From positions 62,001 through 126,000 of the forward strand of contig JAEXDA010000073.1 in assembly GCA_023401925.1 (NCBI GenBank): DNA of 64,000 nucleotides. The letters are read 5' to 3'. The position numbers and the translations under genes are program-made. Under the pieces are notes generated by a model, which was not told the origin of the DNA, made no database searches, and saw nothing but the letters and a program-made list of their open reading frames with translations. The stretch comes from Bacillota bacterium. Lineage in GTDB: Bacteria > Bacillota > UBA4882 > UBA8346. Positions 23,740 to 31,724 of the stretch are shown here, piece by piece; the first letter of the stretch is position 1; every line of letters starts with the position of its first letter.

Positions 23740-26700
23740 ATGACTGTTACCGAGGTTGCCATTAAACGCCCCATCCTGATTATTGTCGCTTTCATAGCCA
23801 TTACGCTGATGGGGCTCTTTTGCTACATGAATTTGAAATATGAATTATTTCCAAGTTTGACGATGCCCAGTGTGACGATTGCGACGGCGTATCCCGGCGC
23901 TTCCGCCAGCGAAGTCGAATCGGCTGTCACCAAAAAAATTGAGGAAGCCGTTTCCGGTATCAATAAGGTGGATCGTGTTCAAGCCAGTTCCGAGGAAGGT
24001 CTCTCCCTGGTCACGGTGGTGTTTTTGCAAGGCGCCGATATTGAGATCGCGCTGCAAAATACCCAACGGAAAGTAAATCAAATCCTGGCGGAGCTTCCCG
24101 ATGGAGCCAAAACTCCTTCCCTCTCCACTTTCTCCATTAGTGACCTCCCGGTGATGCGGCTCGGCGTTACCAGCGACATGAGGCCCAGAGATTTTTATCA
24201 GTTTCTGAATGATTTTATCGTCCCTCAACTGGTAAAGCAGCCTGGAGTCGGCCAAGTCAGCCTGATCGGCGGCCAGGAACGGGAGATTCAAATCAACGTC
24301 GACAGCCAAAAGTTGCAAATATACGGATTATCCAACATCCAGGTGGCCCAGGCCATCCAAAAAGCCAATCTGGACTATCCCACCGGCAAGATTAAAGACC
24401 ATGACGGTCAATATGTGCTGCGCCTTGCCGGTAAACTGAGTTCGCTGAGTCAGTTGAAAAATTTAAATATCGGCCTTTCGAAATCAGGAGGGGAAATCGT
24501 TCTGTCGGATGTTGCCGAGATCCGGGATGGCAGCAAGGATCAGACTACGATCAGCCGCTCTGCCGGGAAAACCATGGTTGGTTTGTTAGTCCAGAAACAA
24601 TCCGACGCCAACGAAGTGGAAGTATGCCGGGCGGTCCGGAAATCTCTGAAAACCCTGGAAGAACAGAATCGAACGATTCATCTGAAATTCGATATCATCT
24701 CCGACGGCTCCCTGTTTATCATGGATTGTTCCAATGCAGTGATCGAAGATCTGGGTCTGGCCGTTTTGTTGGTGGCCCTGGTGATGCTGGCGTTTCTCCA
24801 TAGTCTCCGAAATTCGCTGATTGTGATGGTCGCCATTCCCACCTCGTTGGTGGCGACTTTCATCGGGATGTGGGCCTTTGGCTTCACTTTAAACATGATG
24901 ACCTTGCTGGCAATGTCTTTAGTCATTGGAATTCTGGTGGATGATTCCATCGTGGTTTTGGAGAATATTCACCATCACCTGGAACAAGGGGAAGAGCGGC
25001 AAATCGCGGCTTTAAACGGCCGCAATGAGATCGGATTTACGGCCTTGTCCATCACTATGGTGGATGTGGCAGTCTTTTTGCCGCTGGCGCTGGTCACCGG
25101 ACTCATCGGCGGTATTACGCGCCAATTTTCACTGGTGGTGGTCATCTCCACCTTAATGAGTTTGCTGGTATCTTTCACCGTCACCCCCATGCTGGCATCG
25201 CGTTTTGCTAAAGCGGAGCGTTTGTCAAAGAGTTCGCCCATGGGACGGTTCGGGAATTGGTTTGAAGCCAAATATTCGGCCCTGGTGGCGGAGTATGGCC
25301 AATTATTACGCTGGAGTCTGGAAAACCAGGGTAAAACACTGCTTATCGCCGGGCTGCTTTTTGTAGCGGTGTTATCCTTGCTCCCCTTCGGTTTTATCGG
25401 GGGCGAATTCATGCCACCACTGGACCGAGGCGAATTGCTCATTCAGATAGAGTTGCCAACCCGGGCCAAACTTGAACAAACCAGTCAAGTGACCCGGCAG
25501 GCCGAGCAAGTTCTGGCGGAATTCCCCGAAGTTGCGAAGATGTTTACCACAGTGGGAACAACCAGCGGGATATTAACTTCTTCGGCCCCGAGCAATATGG
25601 CTGAGATTCAGGTGCTGCTGGTTTCCAAAAATAAGCGTTCCCGGTCCACTGTTGAAGTCTCCCAGGTGATGAAGGCTCAATTAGACCGGATCCCGGGAAT
25701 TAAAACTCATGCAAGCCCGATCACCATCACTGGGACAGCGGATGGTGCGCCAATCCAGCTGGTGATCAGCGGCACCCATTGGGAGAGTGCTTATCGGGCG
25801 GCGCTCCGGATTCAAACCATTATTGGGCGGATTCCGGGAATCGATGACTTGCAACTCTCGGCCAAGGAAGGGCAACCGGAAATCCGGATCGAAGCCGACC
25901 GGGAGAAAATGGCCAAACTTGGTTTGAATATCAGTGATATCGGGGCGGTTTTGCAGATGGGTTTCAGCGGTGACGATCAGTCCAAGTTCAAGGATAAAGA
26001 TGGCAATGAATACGATATCCGGGTGATATACGACTCGTTTGACCGGTCCAGGACCGCCGATGTCGGCGGGTTAACCGTATTCAACAACTCCGGGCAACCG
26101 GTTCAGCTCAGTGAATTCGCTAGAATACTGAATGCGACGGGCCCGAATAAATTGGAACGCCAGGACCGCAATTATGCCGTCACCATTTCTGCGCAAGCAG
26201 TCGGCCGGGCCAGCGGCGATATCGGCAATGACATCGCTAAGGCCTTGAAAACAGTGAAACTGCCGCCTGGAGTCTCGTACCAATTCAGCGGCGATCTGGA
26301 ACAGCAAGACGATGCTTTCGGCAGTCTGGCTCTGGCGCTCTTGGCCGGGATCATCTTTGTCTATTTGATTATGACCGCACTCTATAATTCTTTCATCTAT
26401 CCTTTCGCAGTGCTTTTTTCGGTTCCCTTGGCAATCATCGGCGCGCTACTGGCATTGGGTCTTTCCGGAAATTCGCTGTCAATTTTTTCGATGATGGGAA
26501 TTATCATGCAAGTGGGATTGGTCAGTAAAAATGCGATCTTATTGGTGGACTATGCCAACCGGGCCCGGGAGAACGGCGCCGGAATGAAAGAGGCATTGCT
26601 TGAGGCTGGGCAGGAAAGGATCCGCCCAATCCTAATGACCACCTTGACCATGATTCTGGGGATGTTGCCTCTGGCGCTCTCCAATACGCCCGGATCGGAG

Positions 26701-26853
26701 TTCAAGCACGGCTTGGGATGGGCACTAATCGGCGGGTTGACCAGTTCAATGATAATGACCCTGATCATCGTTCCGATAGTGTACACTATGGTTGAACGTT
26801 TCAGCACTTTTATGAAGAAAATAACAAGTCCGGTTAAAGAAGCGGTCGAGTAG
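23740..26853 (+). CDS. RND efflux pump inner-membrane subunit, second copy
   Basis: The 1037-residue HAE1-type RND permease is a paralogue of the pump at 15223. Its motifs are GILVDDSIVVLENIHHHLE for the proton relay and VSKNAILLVDYANRARENG in the second half, with the same N-terminal KRPILIIVAF membrane segment. The ATG at 23740 aligns with the start of the first pump; an in-frame GTG at 23731 is less likely. No TolC gene follows, so it probably shares the outer-membrane factor encoded at 18381. Confidence 0.95.
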   Translation: MTVTEVAIKRPILIIVAFIAITLMGLFCYMNLKYELFPSLTMPSVTIATAYPGASASEVESAVTKKIEEAVSGINKVDRVQASSEEGLSLVTVVFLQGADIEIALQNTQRKVNQILAELPDGAKTPSLSTFSISDLPVMRLGVTSDMRPRDFYQFLNDFIVPQLVKQPGVGQVSLIGGQEREIQINVDSQKLQIYGLSNIQVAQAIQKANLDYPTGKIKDHDGQYVLRLAGKLSSLSQLKNLNIGLSKSGGEIVLSDVAEIRDGSKDQTTISRSAGKTMVGLLVQKQSDANEVEVCRAVRKSLKTLEEQNRTIHLKFDIISDGSLFIMDCSNAVIEDLGLAVLLVALVMLAFLHSLRNSLIVMVAIPTSLVATFIGMWAFGFTLNMMTLLAMSLVIGILVDDSIVVLENIHHHLEQGEERQIAALNGRNEIGFTALSITMVDVAVFLPLALVTGLIGGITRQFSLVVVISTLMSLLVSFTVTPMLASRFAKAERLSKSSPMGRFGNWFEAKYSALVAEYGQLLRWSLENQGKTLLIAGLLFVAVLSLLPFGFIGGEFMPPLDRGELLIQIELPTRAKLEQTSQVTRQAEQVLAEFPEVAKMFTTVGTTSGILTSSAPSNMAEIQVLLVSKNKRSRSTVEVSQVMKAQLDRIPGIKTHASPITITGTADGAPIQLVISGTHWESAYRAALRIQTIIGRIPGIDDLQLSAKEGQPEIRIEADREKMAKLGLNISDIGAVLQMGFSGDDQSKFKDKDGNEYDIRVIYDSFDRSRTADVGGLTVFNNSGQPVQLSEFARILNATGPNKLERQDRNYAVTISAQAVGRASGDIGNDIAKALKTVKLPPGVSYQFSGDLEQQDDAFGSLALALLAGIIFVYLIMTALYNSFIYPFAVLFSVPLAIIGALLALGLSGNSLSIFSMMGIIMQVGLVSKNAILLVDYANRARENGAGMKEALLEAGQERIRPILMTTLTMILGMLPLALSNTPGSEFKHGLGWALIGGLTSSMIMTLIIVPIVYTMVERFSTFMKKITSPVKEAVE

Positions 26854-26994
26854 GACATATGCAGGTGGATTAGAATGGGGGCGATAATCACGAGGTTTTA
26901 TTATGAAACGGCTACCCCAAAAATCGGGATTAGTGTCGGTGTTAAACTGATGGTTTTTATGGATGAATTATTTTTGCTCTTCCGGATTTTGATA

Positions 26995-27023
26995 TTGACA
27001 AATAAGAATGATTATTATATAGT
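26995..27023 (+). promoter_or_regulatory. Promoter and Fur/PerR-like box of the fur-type gene
   Basis: TTGACA (26995-27000), 17-base spacer, TATAGT (27018-27023). A 9-1-9 inverted repeat with 7 of 9 pairs, centred on 27010, covers the spacer (AATAAGAAT-G-ATTATTATA), similar to PerR/Fur boxes. This implies autorepression. The -10 box ends only six bases before the ATG at 27030. Confidence 0.6.
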
Positions 27024-27029
27024 AATTGC

Positions 27030-27467
27030 ATGGAAAAAATAAATGTGGAAAAAGAAATGAATCTGTTTTACCAAAAGTGTGCGGATCATAGTCTGAAAGT
27101 GACACCGCAACGTGTTTTCATATATCAGGAGCTGCTTTCCGCCACAGATCATCCATCCATTGATGATGTTTATAAGCGTGTCAGGAATAAGTTACCGAAC
27201 ATATCTTTTGACACCGTTTATCGTACTGCGCTTTCTTTGGCCGACATTGGAGCTATCGTAACAGTTGAAACCGGCGGTCCGAAGCGCTTTGATGCCAACA
27301 CCAGTCTGCATCATCATTTTCGTTGCTTGCAATGCCAAAAGATACTCGATTTTGACTGCGAATATTATGATCATATCACTGTCCCCCAAGAGATATTGGA
27401 CCGTTTTAAAGTTACCAGTCAGAGAATCCTTTTGGAAGGGATTTGTGATGAATGTAGTAAGGCTTAG
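27030..27467 (+). CDS. Fur-family regulator, PerR-like
   Basis: The 145-residue protein has a winged HTH (residues about 20-85: LKVTPQRVFIYQELLSATDHP, then ISFDTVYRTALSLADIG). The dimerisation domain has the regulatory metal ligands RFDANTSLHHHFRC and DFDCE, and two CxxC structural zinc pairs (CLQC and CDEC). The Asp in RFDAN and the following rubrerythrin gene favour a peroxide sensor of the PerR type over Fur. Predicted transcription start and ATG nearly coincide, so the mRNA may be leaderless; otherwise ATG 27057 would be used. Confidence 0.88.
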   Translation: MEKINVEKEMNLFYQKCADHSLKVTPQRVFIYQELLSATDHPSIDDVYKRVRNKLPNISFDTVYRTALSLADIGAIVTVETGGPKRFDANTSLHHHFRCLQCQKILDFDCEYYDHITVPQEILDRFKVTSQRILLEGICDECSKA

Positions 27468-27631
27468 TATTTTTAGGGTTTAATTACTATTTAATATAAA
27501 ATATCAGAGGAGGCGTTTCTGGTGAAACCATAGGGAAGGAATTGAAAATATCTCAGCGTGGAAATATTAGAAGAACTATCGAAACGGCTCAAAAAACAAA
27601 ACCAATTCATAAAAACAAAGGAGAAATAAAG

Positions 27632-28165
27632 ATGGATATTAAAGGAACCAAGACCGAGAAAAATTTGGCGGCGGCATTTGCAGGCGAATCTCAGGCGCGA
27701 AATAAGTATACTTACTTTGCCTCTGTCGCTAAAAAAGAAGGCTATGAGCAAATTGCGGCGCTCTTTGAAGCAACTGCAAACAACGAAAAGGAACACGCCA
27801 AGCTATGGTTTAAGGCATTGGACGGGCTTGGAGATACAGCGGCCAATCTGCTTCACGCCGCCGAAGGCGAAAACTACGAATGGACCGATATGTATGAAAA
27901 ATTTGCCAAGGATGCCGAGGAAGAAGGCTTTACTGCCCTTGCGGCGCAGTTCAGAATGGTTGCCAAAATCGAAAAGACTCACGAGGAAAGATACCGCGCA
28001 CTGCTTAACAATGTTGATATGAAAAAGGTATTTGAAAAGGCCGATGAATGTATGTGGGAATGTAGGAACTGTGGACATCTTGTCATGGGTAAGAAAGCGC
28101 CGAATGTTTGCCCTGTCTGTGCACATCCGCAAAGTTTCTTTGAAGTGAGAAAAGAAAATTATTAA
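27632..28165 (+). CDS. rbr: Rubrerythrin
   Basis: The 177-residue cytoplasmic peroxidase reduces H2O2 with electrons from rubredoxin. The ferritin-like di-iron domain (residues about 5-135) shows FAGESQARNKYTYFA, ANNEKEHAKLWF and the late AKIEKTHEERY ligands. The C-terminal rubredoxin-like domain has CRNCGHLVMG and CPVCAHPQSFF for the Fe(Cys)4 site. The true ATG at 27632 has AAAGGAG upstream; the open frame starting at 27542 has no ribosome site. It follows the PerR-like gene and ends at a strong terminator, fitting a peroxide-inducible unit of an anaerobe. Confidence 0.95.
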   Translation: MDIKGTKTEKNLAAAFAGESQARNKYTYFASVAKKEGYEQIAALFEATANNEKEHAKLWFKALDGLGDTAANLLHAAEGENYEWTDMYEKFAKDAEEEGFTALAAQFRMVAKIEKTHEERYRALLNNVDMKKVFEKADECMWECRNCGHLVMGKKAPNVCPVCAHPQSFFEVRKENY

Positions 28166-28204
28166 GATCGGATTGGAAAGAACATCCTAAATATTGTCGC
28201 CGAT

Positions 28205-28244
28205 AAAGATGAAACTTTAAACATGCCGGGTTTCATCTTTTTTT
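28205..28244 (+). terminator. Rho-independent terminator after rubrerythrin
   Basis: Arms AAAGATGAAAC (28205-28215) and GTTTCATCTTT (28230-28240), 14-base loop, then a T run to 28244. Confidence 0.9.
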
Positions 28245-28406
28245 ATATTGATTTTCTTCGCTGGTAGAATCGATTCGGAGAGTGCTAATCATAATAAATA
28301 ATTTGCCGTTAAAAGGGATACGGTTAGGGTATCGCCTGTATCGGTAAAAGCCTAAGTGATTTTGCAATGAGTCAATAAGCATGTGTAGCGATAAATACCG
28401 CTATTC

Positions 28407-28435
28407 TTGACAAAGGAGTAAGGCGATGTTATAAT
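28407..28435 (+). promoter_or_regulatory. Perfect-consensus promoter of the leader-peptide/CD3324 unit
   Basis: TTGACA (28407-28412), exactly 17 bases, TATAAT (28430-28435): both hexamers match the sigma-A consensus fully. Such a strong promoter before an attenuated gene fits constitutive transcription with control at translation. Confidence 0.85.
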
Positions 28436-28470
28436 CTGGAAATGTTGAACGAAAGGAGGATTGTAAGCAG

Positions 28471-28500
28471 ATGCGCAATCCAATCGTTAGCGTTGCATAG
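28471..28500 (+). CDS. Nine-residue leader peptide (MRNPIVSVA)
   Basis: ATG at 28471, 11 bases after AAAGGAGG (28452-28459), encodes MRNPIVSVA and stops with TAG at 28498-28500. The stop codon overlaps the first bases of a 12-bp hairpin, so a ribosome paused here would block that hairpin. Position and size match leader peptides of inducible antibiotic-resistance genes such as those of the erm type; no family is recognised from sequence. Confidence 0.6.
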   Translation: MRNPIVSVA

Positions 28501-28582
28501 CAAAGGCTATTGCAATGAACAGTTCCATTAATTGTAATTGTTAATATAGCCTTTGCTGGTCCTAATCGAGAAACTTTTAGGA
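28499..28582 (+). promoter_or_regulatory. Translational attenuator upstream of the CD3324-family gene
   Basis: A perfect 12-bp stem, AGCAAAGGCTAT (28499-28510) with ATAGCCTTTGCT (28546-28557), is followed by a second hairpin, TCCTAA (28560-28565) with TTAGGA (28577-28582), that hides the TAGGAG ribosome site of the next gene. No T run follows, so control is likely at translation. A ribosome halted on the leader peptide would open the first stem and permit rearrangement. Confidence 0.6.
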
Positions 28583-28589
28583 GAGCAAA

Positions 28590-28865
28590 ATGAGCTATAA
28601 GAGAGCAAATCATATAATCCCCAATGCCTTGCTTGAACAGGTCCAAGAGTATGTGGATGGTGAGTGTATCTATATACCCAGAAAACCAGGGAATAAAAAA
28701 GCATGGGGATCGCAGACATCCACCCGCAAAGAATTACAACAACGTGATATACGGATTTATCAAGATTATCTGGCGGGAAATAATCTACAAACATTATCCG
28801 AGAAATATTTTTTGTCTTTGAAAAGTATTCAAAGAATAATATGGGAACAAAAAAATATTCATTAA
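28590..28865 (+). CDS. CD3324-family small HTH protein (Mor-activator-like)
   Basis: The 91-residue protein resembles the CD3324 family of clostridia. It has N-terminal KRANHIIPNALLEQVQEYVDGE, the typical IYIPRKPGNKKAWGSQTSTRKEL block, and a C-terminal HTH (LAGNNLQTLSEKYFLSLKSIQRIIWEQ). It probably binds DNA, perhaps as an activator of neighbouring resistance genes. Its ribosome site (TAGGAG) is partly sequestered by the upstream hairpin, so it looks inducible. The final ~30 bases of the gene reappear at 29911 as part of a direct repeat. Confidence 0.8.
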   Translation: MSYKRANHIIPNALLEQVQEYVDGECIYIPRKPGNKKAWGSQTSTRKELQQRDIRIYQDYLAGNNLQTLSEKYFLSLKSIQRIIWEQKNIH

Positions 28866-29045
28866 CCATTGGAATGAGCCGATGCGGTTTTTTAACTGTA
28901 TCGGCTCATTTTCTTTTAAGAAAAGTCTTTAGGGTTTGGTTTTGCGGAACCGGATGATACGATGTGCTTAAAAGAATACCGGGAGTGACGATGATGAAAA
29001 AGATTTATGGCAATCCACCGTTTAGCTTTTTGATTGGATTTCTAA
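28829..29045 (+). repeat. ~200-bp direct repeat, copy 1
   Basis: Sequence from the last codons of the CD3324 gene through its terminator and the start of a micro-ORF. It recurs with small changes at 29911-30121 (for example GGTTTGGTTTT followed by CGGAACCGGATGATAC, and CGGGAGTGACGATGATGAAA in both). The two copies flank the methyltransferase gene. Confidence 0.8.
28873..28917 (+). terminator. Rho-independent terminator of the CD3324-family gene
   Basis: Arms AATGAGCCGAT (28873-28883) and ATCGGCTCATT (28900-28910), 16-base loop, then TTCTTTT. A degraded form occurs in repeat copy 2 near 29955-29995. Confidence 0.85.
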
Positions 29046-29071
29046 TAGGAGTATCATTTGCCATTGGGTGA
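28991..29071 (+). CDS. Micro-ORF encoding a 26-residue hydrophobic peptide
   Basis: ATGATG preceded by CGGGAGTGACG encodes MMKKIYGNPPFSF followed by a hydrophobic tail LIGFLIGVSFAIG, ending with TGA at 29069-29071. A basic, Pro-containing start and a short membrane-like segment are visible. It could be a small membrane peptide or a leader for the methyltransferase 46 bases downstream. The other repeat copy holds a shortened version, with a synonymous TAT/TAC difference in the shared part. Confidence 0.45.
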   Translation: MMKKIYGNPPFSFLIGFLIGVSFAIG

Positions 29072-29117
29072 ATGCGCATGGATTTAGCGCGCGCAAATCC
29101 TGAAAGGAAAATAACGG

Positions 29118-29789
29118 ATGATAGAAAAGATGAGTGACTTTTTTACTGCTCGGGTCAATGGGTATGACAGTCATATGATTAACGAGGTGCCCGGATGCAA
29201 GGAAGGATATGAAAAAATGGCTGAATTACTGCCGGAGAAAGTAGTTAATCTTTTAGACCTTGGCTGTGGAACCGGTTTAGAACTTGACGAAATATTTAAA
29301 ATTCACCCCAATATTAAAGTAACCGGTATTGACTTAACAGAAGCCATGCTGGGTGTATTAAAACAAAAGCATCCCGACAAAGACATGACGCTTATCAATG
29401 CGAGTTATTTTGATTGCGATTTGGGAATCAAAAGATTTGATGCAATCATATCTTTCCAAACGATGCACCACTTTCCGCATACCAAGAAAATAGAACTATA
29501 TTCAAGGATTTATTCAGCGCTAAAGCCGGGTGGAAATTATATCGAATGCGATTATATGGTAATCCACCAAAAAGATGAGGACTTCTATTTTAAAGAAAAT
29601 GAGCGAATCCGTCATGAACAAAATATTCAAGATGGTGAATTTTATCATTATGATACGCCATGTACGGTCGATAATCAGTTCAAGATGCTTCAAACAGCTA
29701 ATTTTGAGAAAGTTGAAATGGTCTGGAGAGTAGAAAATACCACCATGATTGTTGCTGAAAAGATAGTAAAACAGAGGGATCCTTACTAG
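29118..29789 (+). CDS. Class I SAM-dependent methyltransferase
   Basis: The 223-residue Rossmann-fold methyltransferase has motif I NLLDLGCGTGLELDEIF (about residues 42-58), motif II KVTGIDLTEAML, and the later FDAIISFQTMHHFP and LKPGGNYIECDY segments. Substrate is unknown. Enclosed by two copies of a ~200-bp repeat within an island of translation-related resistance genes, it may modify a drug, rRNA or small metabolite. The ATG at 29118 has GAAAGGA upstream. Confidence 0.88.
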   Translation: MIEKMSDFFTARVNGYDSHMINEVPGCKEGYEKMAELLPEKVVNLLDLGCGTGLELDEIFKIHPNIKVTGIDLTEAMLGVLKQKHPDKDMTLINASYFDCDLGIKRFDAIISFQTMHHFPHTKKIELYSRIYSALKPGGNYIECDYMVIHQKDEDFYFKENERIRHEQNIQDGEFYHYDTPCTVDNQFKMLQTANFEKVEMVWRVENTTMIVAEKIVKQRDPY

Positions 29790-29910
29790 TAGAGCGTATC
29801 GTAAATAAATGGTAATCAGAAAGGGGGAAAATACGTTCTACTTAAGTAAAACGTTCACAATCATTAAGTAGTTATTTAGAAAACGGTTTACTAGCGCATG
29901 CCTTGCTGTG

Positions 29911-30121
29911 TTGAAAGGATAATATGGGTATAAAGGAATATTCATAATCCTTAGAATGAGTCATGCGGTTTTTAACTGTATCGGCTCATTTTCTTTTAAG
30001 AGAAGTCTTTAAGGTTTGGTTTTACGGAACCGGATGATACAATTTGCGTAGAAAAAATGCCGGGAGTGACGATGATGAAAAAGATTTACGGCAATCCACC
30101 GTTTAGCTTTTCTATTGAGTT
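29911..30121 (+). repeat. ~200-bp direct repeat, copy 2
   Basis: Degenerate copy of 28829-29045. It contains the end of a CD3324-like gene (ATGGGTATAAAGGAATATTC), a weakened terminator stem, and the start of the micro-ORF. Apart from this, the 350 bases between the methyltransferase and the DUF1062 gene hold no recognisable gene. Confidence 0.8.
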
Positions 30122-30128
30122 CGAATAG
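30072..30128 (+). pseudogene. Truncated copy of the micro-ORF
   Basis: Encodes MMKKIYGNPPFSFSIEFE and stops at 30126-30128. The first 13 residues match the micro-ORF at 28991, and the hydrophobic tail is lost. Confidence 0.45.
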
Positions 30129-30194
30129 GAAGGATAAATTGTGAAAATCCACTTTTATTCTTCCGATGCAGTTTTAACTAGGAAGGATAAATTT

Positions 30195-30781
30195 ATGCAA
30201 ACAGTATATTGGGATATACAGTATCTATCTCCACCACTTGCAATAAAGTATTGCAAGCGGTGCGGTAAAAAAACAGAGCATGTTTGCTTCGAATTGTTCC
30301 GGGTAAACGCCCAACGAAAGTATTTAGATATATGGTTAATCTATCGATGTTCAAATTGCGATTCTATATGGAATATGACTATTTATTCCCGTATCAATCC
30401 CAAAAGTATTGCCCCTGAAGTATTAGAGGGGTTTTTTGGCAATCATGGAGAGCTTGTCAAAAATATGCCATGGATATGAAGCGGATACACCATAATGGAG
30501 CCGAAGCCGGCCTTCCCAAGTATAAAATACTAGGGCGCGCGATTGATTTTGCTAGTCCTATCGAATTGCATATCAAAAGCCCATATCCATCTCGGCTTAA
30601 GGTTGCCGCTTTGTTACGGGAAAAACTGAATTTATCGCAGAATGCTTTTGAACAAATGATAACCGGCGGATCAATCCGGAGCACCAGTGGACATGACTTA
30701 AAAAAATGCCGACTGCAGACAGAAATTACATTGATAATTGAAAGTCAAATCACTCTCGTTCAAGAAAGGAATATAAAGTAG
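30195..30781 (+). pseudogene. DUF1062 protein, single frameshift
   Basis: Two overlapping frames make one DUF1062 protein of about 195 residues. The first (to 30479) has the zinc-ribbon-like KYCKRCGKKTEHVCFE and the hallmark FRVNAQRKYLDIWLIYRCSNC. The second takes over near 30465 with AMDMKRIHHNGAE and runs to TAG at 30779-30781. Loss of one base in GTCAAAAATATG explains the break, since family members read through here. ATG 30195 (AGGAAGGATAAATTT upstream) fits the family N-terminus; a GTG at 30141 has a similar site. The final TAG overlaps the GTG start of the bL35 gene. Real mutation and sequencing error cannot be distinguished. Confidence 0.75.
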
Positions 30782-30978
30782 TGCCAAAAATGAAAACCCA
30801 CAAGGGTTTGAAAAAAAGAGTAAAATTAACCAAAAGCGGAAAAATAAAGAGGGCACATGCCAATATCCTGCATAATGCGGGAAGCAAAAGTAACAGGCAA
30901 AAACGCAGATTACACTCAGCGGCATATGTTGCTGGGTCGAATATGGCAGCAATCAAAAAGATGCTTCCATATGGTTAA
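30781..30978 (+). CDS. rpmI: Ribosomal protein bL35, stand-alone copy
   Basis: The 65-residue basic protein is a full-length bL35: PKMKTHKGLKKRVKLTKSGK, then RAHANILHNAGSKSNRQKRRL and a C-terminal VAGSNMAAIKKMLPYG. It sits in the large subunit near the peptidyl-transferase region. bL35 is normally encoded with infC and rplT, which are absent here, so this is probably a second copy. The GTG start shares one base with the stop of the DUF1062 gene (TAGTG), and AAAGGA precedes it, indicating translational coupling. Its place between resistance-type genes suggests a role in ribosome alteration; that is inference. Confidence 0.9.
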   Translation: MPKMKTHKGLKKRVKLTKSGKIKRAHANILHNAGSKSNRQKRRLHSAAYVAGSNMAAIKKMLPYG

Positions 30979-31642
30979 TCCAAAATGAAAAGCTTACCTC
31001 TGCCCTGTGGTAAAAAGGCCGCAATTTGGCGCTTCTGCGTTAACGACAGATAGAGCCCATACCGGCGGTTCGATAAGAAATATCAAGCTGCCGGTTTCCT
31101 TATTGAAACGGGATTACGTGATTGCGGGGGAAAGGTTAGCACTATCTCCGCTTGGCGACGGTATAAGGAGGGGGCCTGATGTGCATGGGCAATCCATCAA
31201 TTAGGGTGTTCCACATTGTCTGGAAGAATGATTTTGTCGATAGTCCCCCGTCCCGACATGCTGGGGCCCGTAAAAGGATGAAAATAAGTTATTCATTCTA
31301 CGCAGGCGCAGAGTTTTTTTCAAACAAAGTGTTTCGTCTTTTCTCGGCGTCTGAGTCACTTACAGTGCCGACGCCTTGGCGGGACATTTGATCTTTTAGG
31401 CTCGAAGTAGTTTCTAAGTAGGCCGTAGGGTAAGGAAAAAGGTATGGGCGGTGAGTGCGCCGATCCCGGCGTAAGAAAAAGATGGCCTGAAGCGGGAGCC
31501 GGTTTGCGGGAAGGCCTGTAATTTGTGGGGAGATGGCGTTAAAGGAATCCCATACTGGAAACATAGTGATTGGAAAGGGTGAAGTCAGTGAACAAATTAT
31601 TAGGAGGAACTGCAGGGTGTGATTGAAAAATTCAATTTGTGA
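30979..31642. other. 660-bp stretch without a recognised gene
   Basis: Short open frames exist on both strands (for example 31179-31391 +), but none has a convincing ribosome site or known motif. A possible hairpin joins GGCGTC and GACGCC around 31347-31376. The GC content fluctuates, and the stretch looks like degraded coding sequence. Confidence 0.4.
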
Positions 31643-31672
31643 TTGAGAGAGCCTGCCGTCGTATGGTATAAT
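31643..31672 (+). promoter_or_regulatory. Promoter of the ABC-F leader transcript
   Basis: TTGAGA (31643-31648), 18-base spacer, TATAAT (31667-31672), 31 bases before the leader ATG. Confidence 0.65.
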
Positions 31673-31703
31673 AATTTAAAATATAAAGATTGGAGTTGAA
31701 AGG

Positions 31704-31724
31704 ATGAAGAATCTTTCTTGCTAA
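31704..31724 (+). CDS. Six-residue leader peptide (MKNLSC) of the ABC-F gene
   Basis: ATG with GGAG eight bases upstream (31692-31695) encodes MKNLSC and stops with TAA at 31722-31724. The codons for LSC (CTTTCTTGC, 31713-31721) are complementary to GCAAGAAAG at 31785-31793, so translation of this peptide can decide which RNA structure forms. Confidence 0.65.
   Translation: MKNLSC

Noticed and set aside
30698..30956. Minus-strand frames overlapping rpmI
   Set aside because: They are antisense to a clear ribosomal protein gene and rich in Phe/Leu because the sense strand is rich in Lys codons.
31007..31391. Two short + strand frames (65 and 70 residues) after rpmI
   Set aside because: No homology pattern, doubtful ribosome sites, and mixed composition; more likely degraded sequence.
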